In this document: piece by piece, positions 1 to 6,868 of the stretch
Layout: each line of letters begins with the position of its first letter
Numbering within the stretch: position 1 is the stretch's first letter
Assembly (NCBI GenBank): GCA_004555425.1
Contig: SFID01000125.1
Location: 1-7,440, forward strand
Direction of reading: 5' to 3'
Length of the DNA stretch: 7,440 bases
Origin: Bacteroidales bacterium
GTDB taxonomy: Bacteria; Bacteroidota; Bacteroidia; Bacteroidales; Bacteroidaceae
Notes under the pieces: generated by a model
The model's database searches: none
Told to the model about the DNA's origin: nothing
Seen by the model: the letters and a program-made list of their open reading frames with translations, nothing else
Position numbers and translations under genes: made by a program

Positions 1-1
1 C

Positions 2-1813
2 CGATACAACGGACGTCATACGGAAGTCGCTAAGAAATATCTCGTCCGCTTCTTCCCCGCAGATACGGAGGGTCAGTACTTCGTCCAGTTTGGTACGGGT
101 AAGTTTATCAATGCTAATCTGACGTCAGGAAGCGTTACCGAAGCAGCGGCATTCAAGATTTACAAGGTGAACGGTGAAGACGGACGCATCGGTTGGAACA
201 GAGCCAGCGATGACCAACGTGTGGATAACAATGGTGCAGGCAACACATTGGCCTTCTGGGGCTCAGGCCAAGGGGCTTCAGAAAACAACGTATGGGCACT
301 CTATCCCGTAGAGTTTACCGACCCAGTGACTATCAACTACACTCTAAGCGCAACAAATGGCGAGACCTACACGAGCTCTTACTCTACGGGCTGGGGCTAT
401 GAGCAAACTGAACTTCCCACCCTCATTGGCGCAGCGGGCAACAGTATGAGTAATACCGTCTTCACAAAGAGCGGCGAAAGCTATACCGCCACGATGGACA
501 TCACCTTCCCCTTCCCCGTCAGCAGTGAGAGCGTGAAGAAACCCACAGGTATCGATAGCGAATTTGGCTCGAAGGTGTATTGGCGCGCTAAGCAGAGCGG
601 AGAGAATTACATTGCCTCCTCCACCAACACGCTGGACAATATCACCTTGGCGAATGCTTCGGAGTTCCAGTGGTATATCTATCCCACGCTGACGGATGGC
701 GTATTCAGCTACAAGATCCAAAACAAGGGTACATCTCTGTATATGCCAAACTTTGGCGGTGCAGCTCAGAGTGCCACCACTACCAACAATCTGGTGGCCG
801 AAGGCGAGGCTGGCACATTCTATTTCATGCCCTGCACAGGCGCAGGCAAAGGATTTAGTATCAATGCTGCGGGCACTATCTTTATGACCGTCAATACGGG
901 AACTGATGACAACCAAGGTATCTGGACATGGACAAAGACAGGCACGCACGTAGGCTCCAACCTTGCCTTCCCCGTCATTGAAAAGTCGGAGGAGGCCATC
1001 AATGAAAAGTTTAACAGCTACAAAACTATCACTCCGCTGGATATTCTGGAGGGTTCCACCGTCACTGGACCTACGGAGTTCAGCAACCCCACTGTTATCA
1101 ACGAGGCCATCGATGCTGCAAACAATATCAATATTAACGGAGGCACCCTGCAAGAAAAGTATGACTTCAATCAGGGCGAGCAGGGCCAGATCCTACAGAC
1201 CTACCTTAACATGAGGGCACAATATGGCGCACTCTACAACTACCAGTTTACCGCCAACCACCAGTACGGCACAATTATTCTGCCCTGCCCCAGCGTGACG
1301 CCCGAAGGCCTGACATTCTACACTTGCACCATAGGCAACGATGGCGTGCTGACACTTACCGAGGCGGGCGACATGGTAAACAACACCCCCTACATCTACG
1401 AGCAGACCGCCGGCGCCAACAACAAGTACACCATCATTGGATGGGACAAGGGTGGCCGCGCCACCTATGGCGGTGGCACAAACTGCCTGACAGGTACGCT
1501 CAAAACAGAGGGTGAACCCGTACCCCAATACAGTTACGTCCTCGCCTATCAGAAGAGCGAGAATCGTCAAGCATTCTTCCGCACAGATGGCTCAGTCATC
1601 TGCCCGCAGCACAAATGCTTCCTCACCGCGCCCTCAAACACAACCGCACCCAAAGCGTTCTACTTTGACAATCAGGGCGAGACAACGAGCATTGAGTCCA
1701 TCTTTGGTGGAGAGAACGGCAACGTGGTTATCTATGACCTCTCGGGTAAGCGACTCAGCCGACTCCACAAGGGCGTGAACATTGTCAATGGCCACAAGGT
1801 CATCGTGAAATAA
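2..1813 (+). CDS. Large secreted surface protein, C-terminal part (5' end outside window)
   Basis: The reading frame is open from base 2 with no stop upstream, so the GTG at 167 is an internal valine and not the start; 603 residues are encoded here. The early part (about residues 20-65: FFPADTEGQYFVQFGTGKF..., ending in GRIGWN) and a second segment (about 190-320: YIASS..., FQWYIYP, YKIQNKGTSLYMPN) look like beta-rich, ricin/lectin-like repeats common in big Prevotella surface proteins. Around residues 410-480 is the 'YGTIILPCPSVTPEG...' type domain seen near the C-terminus of such proteins. The last 30 residues (NVVIYDLSGKRL...KGVNIVNGHKVIVK) resemble the short type IX secretion-like sorting tail of Bacteroidales. 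From this I infer export and surface attachment. No catalytic motif is visible in the part present, and the ligand is unknown. A 61-residue peptide gene follows after 35 bases and probably shares the transcript. Confidence 0.85.
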   Translation, partial: RYNGRHTEVAKKYLVRFFPADTEGQYFVQFGTGKFINANLTSGSVTEAAAFKIYKVNGEDGRIGWNRASDDQRVDNNGAGNTLAFWGSGQGASENNVWALYPVEFTDPVTINYTLSATNGETYTSSYSTGWGYEQTELPTLIGAAGNSMSNTVFTKSGESYTATMDITFPFPVSSESVKKPTGIDSEFGSKVYWRAKQSGENYIASSTNTLDNITLANASEFQWYIYPTLTDGVFSYKIQNKGTSLYMPNFGGAAQSATTTNNLVAEGEAGTFYFMPCTGAGKGFSINAAGTIFMTVNTGTDDNQGIWTWTKTGTHVGSNLAFPVIEKSEEAINEKFNSYKTITPLDILEGSTVTGPTEFSNPTVINEAIDAANNININGGTLQEKYDFNQGEQGQILQTYLNMRAQYGALYNYQFTANHQYGTIILPCPSVTPEGLTFYTCTIGNDGVLTLTEAGDMVNNTPYIYEQTAGANNKYTIIGWDKGGRATYGGGTNCLTGTLKTEGEPVPQYSYVLAYQKSENRQAFFRTDGSVICPQHKCFLTAPSNTTAPKAFYFDNQGETTSIESIFGGENGNVVIYDLSGKRLSRLHKGVNIVNGHKVIVK

Positions 1814-1848
1814 ACCTAGCGTATCATCACACAAAAAACTTAAAAACA

Positions 1849-2034
1849 ATGAAGAAAGTATATATAGCTCCTACAGTGGCTACCTACGAAATCTGCACCG
1901 ATGGTATGCTGGCCCTCTCCACGATTAACGGTGGAAATGGTGGTCAAGACCTCGGCAGTGGAGATTTCGGAGAAGGTGGTGACTTCGAAATCTGTACCAA
2001 TAAGAAAGAAGGATATTGGGACACCGAATGGTAA
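1849..2034 (+). CDS. Small conserved-type Bacteroidales peptide (61 aa), function unknown
   Basis: The ATG at 1849 is preceded by an A-rich leader (aaaaaacttaaaaacaatg), normal for Bacteroidota, and lies 35 bases after the surface-protein stop. The N-terminus MKKVYIAPTV...MLALS follows the KKxYxxPxx...MLAxS pattern of short peptides encoded many times in Prevotella and Bacteroides genomes (family recognised by pattern only). The middle is glycine-rich (28-44). The tetrapeptide EICT occurs twice (14-17 and 47-50), giving the only two cysteines (16 and 49). LxxINGG at 23-29 partly matches a double-glycine leader (L at -7, I at -4, GG at -2/-1), so a processed C-terminal core is conceivable but unproven. 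There is no membrane segment. A terminator 79 bases downstream closes the transcript. Confidence 0.7.
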   Translation: MKKVYIAPTVATYEICTDGMLALSTINGGNGGQDLGSGDFGEGGDFEICTNKKEGYWDTEW

Positions 2035-2112
2035 TTCCATTTCCATGACACAACCGACTCAAGATTCCTTTCTCCAAAGAAAGGCGTGAGTATATAAAAA
2101 TTTAGTGATTGT

Positions 2113-2147
2113 AAGCAGCGGGTCCGTGAGGATACGCTGCTTTTTTT
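2113..2147 (+). terminator. Intrinsic terminator after the surface protein/peptide transcript
   Basis: The stem AAGCAGCG (2113-2120) pairs with CGCTGCTT (2135-2142). An inner TCC/GGA extension closes a GTGA tetraloop, and T residues run through 2147. Another 7-bp hairpin (CCTTTCT 2067-2073 / AGAAAGG 2078-2084) lies just upstream but lacks a T-tract. Confidence 0.85.
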
Positions 2148-2170
2148 CGTCTTTATCTCCTGCTAGGAAG

Positions 2171-2213
2171 TTTGACCACGGATTGTTCGGATGTAGTATG
2201 ATTGATTGCGGAT
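2171..2213 (+). repeat. Decayed relic of the spacer half of the repeat unit
   Basis: Bases 2171-2192 match 2363-2384 (spacer of repeat unit 1) at 20 of 22 positions (TTTGAcCACGGATTgTTCGGAT). A further ATTGCGGAT follows at 2205-2213, where intact units read TTTTGCGGAT. The palindrome that should accompany it is not recognisable. Bases 2214-2278 show nothing I can identify. Confidence 0.5.
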
Positions 2214-2278
2214 ATTTCTGATTCTTCTGACAGGATAGGGGAGAAACTAGGTCAGGGCTTCGTGTTTGGGGCGGCCTA

Positions 2279-2561
2279 CTCAGCGGAAATGCAATGTACC
2301 GCACGTTGCTTGCAACGTGTGGCTCAGCGGAAATGAAACTCTGAAGGGTGACTTTTCGTTTGTTTGAACACGGATTTTTCGGATTTTGCGGATGCTCATT
2401 GAAAGGTAATGTACCGCACGTTGCTCTCAACGTGTGGCTCAGCGGAAATGCAACTCTGAAGGGTGACTTTTCGTTTTTTTTGAACACGGATTTTGCGGAT
2501 GCTCATCGAGAAGGTAATGTACCGCACGTTGCGCGCAACGTGTGGCTCAACGGAAATGCAA
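2279..2561 (+). repeat. Tandem array of 108-115 bp units, each with a CCGCACGTTG palindrome
   Basis: The array starts with a truncated unit end (16 bases at 2279-2294 identical to 2438-2453). Unit 1 is 2293-2407 (115 bp), unit 2 is 2408-2515 (108 bp) and unit 3 is 2516-2561 (cut off after the palindrome and GGAAATGCAA). Each unit reads AATGTA, then a 10-bp hairpin CCGCACGTTG / CAACGTGTGG, then GGCTCAGCGGAAATG. In units 1 and 2 this is followed by a T-rich spacer ending in an ACGGATTTT...GCGGATGCTCAT segment. The loops differ (CTTG, CTCT, CGCG) while the stem is constant, including one G.T wobble position. Open frames across this stretch on either strand are by-products of the repeat and look non-coding. 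A related palindrome recurs at 3696-3745, on the far side of the nuclease gene. Confidence 0.85.
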
Positions 2562-2601
2562 TAAGAGTCGTAGTCCCCTTTCGCATAAAGACATATCCCT
2601 C

Positions 2602-2633
2602 CTTGCCAGTTTCAAATAAATGATGTACTTTTG
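2602..2633 (+). promoter_or_regulatory. Predicted Bacteroidota promoter for the nuclease gene
   Basis: TACTTTTG at 2626-2633 fits the Bacteroidota -7 box TAnnTTTG. CTTG at 2602-2605, 20 bases upstream, matches three of four bases of the -33 TTTG box. Transcription would begin near 2640, leaving a short A-rich leader before the ATG at 2657. Confidence 0.5.
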
Positions 2634-2656
2634 CCCAAAGAAAAGTAAAGTTTATC

Positions 2657-3661
2657 ATGAAATTATACCTTGCAAACCCCATATACGACACGGTATTCAA
2701 ATACCTTATGGAGGACGAGCGCATAGCCCGCACCATACTCTCTGCCCTCTTGAAAAAGAGAGTGGTGAAGGTAGAGCAACGTCCGCACGAGTATGTCAAC
2801 ACCTCGCGCAATAGCATCTCTATGTTTCGCATTGACTTCGCCGCTACTATATGCGAAGACGATGGCCACGAGCATCTGGTGCTTATCGAATTGCAAAAAA
2901 CCTGGTTGGAAACGGAGACGCTGCGCTTCCGACAATACCTCGGTGCGCAGTACAGCCGAAAGGAGAATATTATCGAAGACAGCAAAGATAAGCACGCACT
3001 CCCTATGGTGGCTGTCTATCTGCTTGGCCACCGAGTGGGCAATATCAATACGCCCGTGGTTTACGTGAACCATCACACCTACGACTACGATGGCAATCTC
3101 CTGGAAAGTGATGAACCCAACCCCTTCGTAGAAAGCCTCACGCACAACAGCATCATCGTGCAAATCCCCCTGCTGCACGGACATATCAACAACCGTCTGG
3201 ACAAAATTCTCAGCGTGTTTGACCAAACGAATGCCAGCAAATCCAACAAGCAAACCATCGAGGTGAATGAGGATGAATACGCAGGCGACTCCGAAATGGA
3301 ATACATAGTACGCCGCCTCCTTTCTGCCGCCTCCAATCCAGACGTGAGACAGGATATGAACGTAGAGGACGAATTCTTCAAAGCTATCGAGGACCGAGAC
3401 ACAGAATTGATGGTCAGAGATAAAGCCATCAAAGAGCGCGATGAAGCCATCAAAGAGCGCGAAGAAGCCATCAAGGAGAAGGACCAAACCCTCAAAGAGC
3501 GCGAAGAAACCATCAAAGAACGCGAAGAAGCACTCAAGGAGACGAATAAACTTCTCACCAATGCTATTGAAGGGATGCTCAGTAAAAACATGGACCTTCA
3601 GACAATAGCCTCCATTCTAGGGATGTCAGAGTCAGATCTATCCGATTATTTGCATCAATAG
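2657..3661 (+). CDS. Rpn-family recombination-promoting nuclease / PD-(D/E)XK putative transposase
   Basis: The 334-residue protein begins at ATG 2657 behind a good promoter. The N-terminal domain (about 1-190) has the family opening (NPIYDTVFKYLMEDERIARTILSALL) and the PD-(D/E)XK-type active-site residues D60 (FRID) and E78-x-Q80 (LIELQK). The third position is Q, as is usual in this family, not K. Residues 254-295 are six heptads (RDKAIKE, RDEAIKE, REEAIKE and so on), a charged coiled coil. The C-terminus (about 304-332, MDLQTIASILGMSESDLSDYL) is a short helix-turn-helix-like motif common in these proteins. Relatives such as E. coli RpnA are DNA endonucleases that promote RecA-independent recombination; whether this one is mobile is unknown. 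The length is normal and the active-site residues are present. It stands alone, bracketed by related palindromic repeats on both sides, and ends convergent with purC. Confidence 0.88.
   Translation: MKLYLANPIYDTVFKYLMEDERIARTILSALLKKRVVKVEQRPHEYVNTSRNSISMFRIDFAATICEDDGHEHLVLIELQKTWLETETLRFRQYLGAQYSRKENIIEDSKDKHALPMVAVYLLGHRVGNINTPVVYVNHHTYDYDGNLLESDEPNPFVESLTHNSIIVQIPLLHGHINNRLDKILSVFDQTNASKSNKQTIEVNEDEYAGDSEMEYIVRRLLSAASNPDVRQDMNVEDEFFKAIEDRDTELMVRDKAIKERDEAIKEREEAIKEKDQTLKEREETIKEREEALKETNKLLTNAIEGMLSKNMDLQTIASILGMSESDLSDYLHQ
3416..3541 (+). repeat. In-frame 21-bp tandem repeat coding for the heptad coiled coil
   Basis: Six 21-base units encode seven-residue heptads of the form (R/K)(D/E)xx(I/L)KE. 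Codon use is nearly identical between units (gccatcaaagagcgcgaagaa type), which makes the tract prone to slippage in steps of one heptad without breaking the frame. It lies inside the nuclease gene. Confidence 0.8.
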
Positions 3662-3695
3662 CCAATCAACTAGATTTAGAAGGTAGGGGCATAGA

Positions 3696-3745
3696 AAACA
3701 AAATGTACCGCACGTTGCGCGAACAACGTGCGGTACATTTTGTTT
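3696..3745. terminator. Perfect 22-bp hairpin, probable bidirectional terminator built on the repeat palindrome
   Basis: Arms 3696-3717 and 3724-3745 are perfectly complementary, with loop CGCGAA (3718-3723). The outer part is A-rich on the left and T-rich on the right, so both strands end in a U-rich run. This suits termination of the nuclease gene (plus, stop 35 bases away) and of purC (minus). The inner part, ATGTACCGCACGTTG, is the palindrome of the 2293-2561 array with its G.T wobble restored to G.C. Confidence 0.7.
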
Positions 3746-3750
3746 GTGAT

Positions 3751-3764
3751 GAGCGCGAACGCTC
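3751..3764 (-). other. Short hairpin with TTCG loop downstream of purC
   Basis: On the minus strand GAGCG, loop TTCG, CGCTC forms a compact 5-bp hairpin between the purC stop and the long 3696-3745 hairpin. It has no T-tract of its own; it could protect the purC mRNA end or assist termination. Confidence 0.4.
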
Positions 3765-3827
3765 TTGCTTACATCAGTTTAGGTACCAAAAGAAGATTCC
3801 TTTGAAACTAATTTATAGAACCTACCT

Positions 3828-4778
3828 TTACTTCGTCAGGTAGTCCGTGACGTTCTTTTGGATGCGGGCGCGGAGAGCCTCTTCGCTTTCGGCGGCTTCC
3901 TTGTTGAAGGTTTCGCCCGTGATGTGTTCGTAGAGTTCAATGTAGCGGTTGGAGATGCCTGCTACGATTTCGTCCGTCATTTCGGGCACTTTCTGTCCCG
4001 CTTTGCCTTGGAAACCATTCTCCATCAGCCATTCGCGTACGAACTCCTTGGAGAGTTGCTTCTGCGGCTCGCCGGCTTCGAAGCGTTCCTGATAGCCTTC
4101 GCTGTAGAAGTAGCGGCTGGAGTCGGGCGTGTGGATTTCGTCCATCAGATAGATTTCGCCGTTGTGCTTGCCAAATTCGTACTTCGTATCAACGAGGATG
4201 AGGCCGCGCTGGGCAGCCATCTCCGTTCCGCGGGCAAAGAGGGCGAGGGTGTATTCCTCGAGTTTGGCATATTCCTCGGGCGTGGCGAGGCCCTGTGCGA
4301 GGATTTCCTCCTTCGAGATGTCGGCATCGTGCTCGCCAATCTCCGCCTTGGTGGTCGGGGTGATGATGGGCGTGGGGAACTTCTCGTTCTCGCGCATGCC
4401 GTCGGGGAGGCGGACACCGCAAATCTCGCGCACACCGCTCTTGTAGGCACGCCAGGCAGAACCGCAGAGATAGCCGCGCACAATCATTTCAACGGCGAAG
4501 CCCTCGCAACGCAGGCCCACCGTCACCATGGGGTCGGGCGAGGAGAGTTTCCAGTTAGGGCAGATATCCGTCGTGGCATCGAGAAACTTGGCGGCAATCT
4601 GGTTGAGCATTTGTCCCTTGAAGGGAATGCCCTTGGGCAGAACCACATCAAAGGCAGAGATGCGGTCGGTCGCTACCATCACTAGGCGGTCGCCTACGCT
4701 ATAGACGTCGCGCACTTTACCATGATACACACCCGTCTGGCCGGGAAAATTGAATTCGGTTTTAGTTAAAACGCTCAT
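3828..4778 (-). CDS. purC: SAICAR synthetase (phosphoribosylaminoimidazole-succinocarboxamide synthase)
   Basis: This cytoplasmic enzyme joins CAIR and aspartate with ATP to make SAICAR in de novo purine synthesis. The 316 residues match the longer PurC form (about 300 residues, like the yeast enzyme) rather than the roughly 240-residue form. Visible motifs are the ATP-binding GKVRDVY (20-26), TDRISAFD (37-44), MIVRGYLCGSAW (98-109), LILVDTKYEFG (193-203) and LMDEIHTPDSSRY (211-223), all intact. The start ATG (4776-4778) overlaps the phoH stop as ATGA, so translation is probably coupled to phoH and the gene is second in that operon. Termination is probably at the 3696-3745 hairpin. No riboswitch or purine operator is visible in front of it. 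Confidence 0.96.
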   Translation of the reverse strand: MSVLTKTEFNFPGQTGVYHGKVRDVYSVGDRLVMVATDRISAFDVVLPKGIPFKGQMLNQIAAKFLDATTDICPNWKLSSPDPMVTVGLRCEGFAVEMIVRGYLCGSAWRAYKSGVREICGVRLPDGMRENEKFPTPIITPTTKAEIGEHDADISKEEILAQGLATPEEYAKLEEYTLALFARGTEMAAQRGLILVDTKYEFGKHNGEIYLMDEIHTPDSSRYFYSEGYQERFEAGEPQKQLSKEFVREWLMENGFQGKAGQKVPEMTDEIVAGISNRYIELYEHITGETFNKEAAESEEALRARIQKNVTDYLTK

Positions 4779-5782
4779 TGTTGTATGTTGTTAGGTTGTG
4801 GACTGTGGGAGGATTGTGCTGGGCTTGCCGCTGCTTGTCGGGCGCGCTCGGCCTCGTGTTCGTAGGCTTCGACAATGCGTGTGACGAGTTTGTGACGCAC
4901 GATGTCGCCCTTGTTCATTTCAATAAAGGCAATGCCCGGGATGCCGCGCAGGATGCGGATGGCTTCGATGAGGCCGCTGGGCGTGCTGCGGGGCAGGTCA
5001 ATCTGTGTGCGGTCGCCCGTGACAATCATCTTCGTGTTCCATCCCATTCGTGTGAGGAACATTTTGATTTGCGCCGTTGTTGTATTCTGCGCTTCGTCAA
5101 GGATAACCACCGCATCGTTGAGCGTGCGACCGCGCATGAAGGCCAGTGGCGCAATCTGAATCACGTTGGCCTGCATATATTCTTGGAGTTTGGCGGGCGG
5201 AATCATCTCCTCGAGGGCATCGTAGAGCGGCTGGAGGTAAGGGTCAATCTTGTCCTTCATGTCGCCAGGGAGGAAGCCGAGTTTCTCGCCCGCTTCGACG
5301 GCAGGGCGCGAGAGGATGATTTTCTTGATTTCCTTGTTCTTGAGGGCGCGCACGGCCAGGGCGATGGCCGTATATGTCTTGCCCGAACCCGCAGGACCTA
5401 CGGCAAAGAGCATGTCGTTGGTCTGCCAGGCTTCAACGAGGCGGCGCTGGTTTTCGGTGCGCGGAGCGATGGGACGGCCCGAGGTGCTATAGACGATGAC
5501 GTCGCGGCCGCTGTCTTCGCGCCCCGAGGAACGGTGGTGAATCACGTCGAGGATGTCCTCTTCGTTGAGGGCATTGAATTTGGCACAGTGGCGTTCGAGT
5601 TCGGTAAAGGCTTCCTCGAATACCACCATGTCCTCCTCGCTGCCCATCACCTTGATGACGTTGTCGCGTCCGATGATGCGGAGTTTGGGGAAGAGAGCGC
5701 GCAGCATTTTTATATTGGCATTCTGCACGCCAAAAAAGAGAATAGGGTCGGCTTCTTCGAGGGTAAAATGTCTTTCTATCAT
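4775..5782 (-). CDS. phoH: PhoH family P-loop ATPase
   Basis: The 335-residue cytoplasmic ATPase resembles PhoH/PhoL proteins, which have been linked to RNA metabolism and ribosome or stress functions; the exact role in Bacteroidota is not settled. A short N-terminal part (about 1-90, with a KH-like stretch near RIIGRDNVIKVMG at 35-47) precedes the PhoH ATPase domain. Walker A is GPAGSGKT (129-136), the SRPAVEAGEKLGFLPGD signature spans 158-174, Walker B with the DEAQN motif is 225-233, and the TGDRTQ motif is 255-260. The last 25 or so residues are a low-complexity Ala/Ser/Gln tail. It is the first gene of the phoH-purC operon and is transcribed divergently from the gene at 5973. All catalytic motifs are intact. 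Confidence 0.95.
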   Translation of the reverse strand: MIERHFTLEEADPILFFGVQNANIKMLRALFPKLRIIGRDNVIKVMGSEEDMVVFEEAFTELERHCAKFNALNEEDILDVIHHRSSGREDSGRDVIVYSTSGRPIAPRTENQRRLVEAWQTNDMLFAVGPAGSGKTYTAIALAVRALKNKEIKKIILSRPAVEAGEKLGFLPGDMKDKIDPYLQPLYDALEEMIPPAKLQEYMQANVIQIAPLAFMRGRTLNDAVVILDEAQNTTTAQIKMFLTRMGWNTKMIVTGDRTQIDLPRSTPSGLIEAIRILRGIPGIAFIEMNKGDIVRHKLVTRIVEAYEHEAERARQAAASPAQSSHSPQPNNIQQ

Positions 5783-5837
5783 TCAGGTGCTTGCGATATC
5801 GGTGCGGATGCTATGGGAAGGGTCTAAAAAATCATCG

Positions 5838-5845
5838 CAAAATTA
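5838..5845 (-). promoter_or_regulatory. Predicted -7 box for the phoH-purC operon
   Basis: On the minus strand TAATTTTG matches the Bacteroidota -7 consensus TAnnTTTG, 56 bases before the phoH ATG. No convincing -33 TTTG lies at the usual distance, so only the -7 box is called. Confidence 0.4.
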
Positions 5846-5867
5846 GCAAATCCCAAGGAAAGTAGCC

Positions 5868-5896
5868 TTTGCCGCACTATTATTTTTGTAATTTTG
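5868..5896 (+). promoter_or_regulatory. Predicted promoter for the DUF5715-like gene
   Basis: TTTG at 5868-5871 and TAATTTTG at 5889-5896 are 17 bases apart, close to the Bacteroidota -33/-7 arrangement. A second overlapping box (TATTTTTG, 5881-5888) sits just upstream. The predicted transcript would have a leader of about 70 bases before the start at 5973. The promoter faces away from the phoH promoter. Confidence 0.5.
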
Positions 5897-5972
5897 CACG
5901 TGAAACAGAGAAATTTTTGCGGATGCCTTTCCCTTTCGCACTCCGCCTATACCATAATTATAGCATATTCCG

Positions 5973-6818
5973 TTGAAATTCCTAATAGCCTTCATCAAGC
6001 GTTTCCCGCGCCTTAAGTATCGCCGCCACTTGGCTGCGTTTTTCCTATTGTGTGCAATGCTCGTCCTTTTCGGCCTGTCGTGTTGTGTTCGTGGCTGCTT
6101 GAACTCGTGCAAGCATTATTCGCAGGATAGTATTTCCGCCTCGTCTCAACCCCTTGACTCCATCCAGCAGCATGCCCTCTGGGTTGACAGTCTCCTGTCC
6201 CAGCCCCATGTGCCCATTGCTGTGCGCGAGCGTCCATCGGGGCGCTTCGTCACGCGCTTTCGCACCGAGCAGATTTTCATGGACTCCTTTCCCGACCTCA
6301 ACGATGTGCAGTTGGCCACGGCCCAACGCCTAGGCATCCCCGCAGTGGCCGACCGCGAGGAGGCTAGTCGCCTGCGCAATCGTTTGGTCTATGTGGGCGA
6401 ATGTCCGTATTACCTTGTAGACAAACTGACGTACAGCACTCCCTATCTTGTGCCGCGAGCCGCGCGCCTGCTTGAAGAGATCTGCCATGGTTTTGCCGAT
6501 TCGCTGATGTCGCGCGGCATGCCCCTGTATCGCCCCGTGGTCACCTCGCTGTTGCGCACGCAGGCCGATGTGGCGCGTCTGCGGTGTGTGAATGGCAATG
6601 CCTCCGAGCAGAGTTGCCACCAGTACGGCACCACTTTCGATATTTGCTACAACCGATTCGTGCGCGTCATTGATCCAGCCGATACGCTCACAAAGGATGT
6701 GTGGCCCGGCGAACTCAAGGCCCTGCTGGCCGAAGTCATTTGCGACCATCGTCAGAAGGGCACCTGCTATGTCAAGTACGAAATCTATCAGAGCTGTTTC
6801 CACATTACGGCTCGCTAG
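5973..6818 (+). CDS. Membrane-anchored DUF5715-like protein with M15-peptidase-like metal site
   Basis: The frame is closed by a TAG at 5961-5963, and the only start that keeps the basic N-terminus is TTG at 5973; the first ATG is at 6057 (residue 29). The TTG start gives KRFPRLKYRRH followed by a hydrophobic helix (about 20-40, LAAFFLLCAMLVLFGLSCCV), a good signal anchor, so the rest (about 41-281) is probably periplasmic. The sequence resembles the DUF5715 family (recalled by appearance: YYLVDKLTYSTPYLVPRAARLLEEI, then LYRPVVTSLLRTQ, then the HQYGTTFDI region). SCHQYGTTFD (214-223) fits SxHxxGxAxD of zinc D,D-peptidases of family M15 (H216, D223). The tail YEIYQSCFHITAR offers E270 and H277 as the remaining catalytic and metal residues. 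A role in cell-wall peptide cleavage is an inference. It could also be a non-catalytic relative. Confidence 0.8.
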   Translation: MKFLIAFIKRFPRLKYRRHLAAFFLLCAMLVLFGLSCCVRGCLNSCKHYSQDSISASSQPLDSIQQHALWVDSLLSQPHVPIAVRERPSGRFVTRFRTEQIFMDSFPDLNDVQLATAQRLGIPAVADREEASRLRNRLVYVGECPYYLVDKLTYSTPYLVPRAARLLEEICHGFADSLMSRGMPLYRPVVTSLLRTQADVARLRCVNGNASEQSCHQYGTTFDICYNRFVRVIDPADTLTKDVWPGELKALLAEVICDHRQKGTCYVKYEIYQSCFHITAR

Positions 6819-6868
6819 CGGTAGGTCGCTTTGTCCCGCTTTGGTGATGGGGATTAGGAAATAGAAGA

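Noticed and set aside
344..1153. Long antisense frame (269 codons) inside the surface-protein gene
   Set aside because: The opposite strand has clear domain content and the C-terminal tail; the antisense product has no recognisable feature.
2348..2623. Plus-strand 91-codon frame and minus-strand frames over 2059-2985
   Set aside because: They translate the tandem repeat in other frames (the same peptide phrases recur with the repeat period) or run antisense into the nuclease gene.
4778..5827. Long plus-strand frame (349 codons) opposite phoH, and 3858-4685 opposite purC
   Set aside because: Both are antisense shadows of genes with intact catalytic motifs and come from the G/C-biased third codon position.
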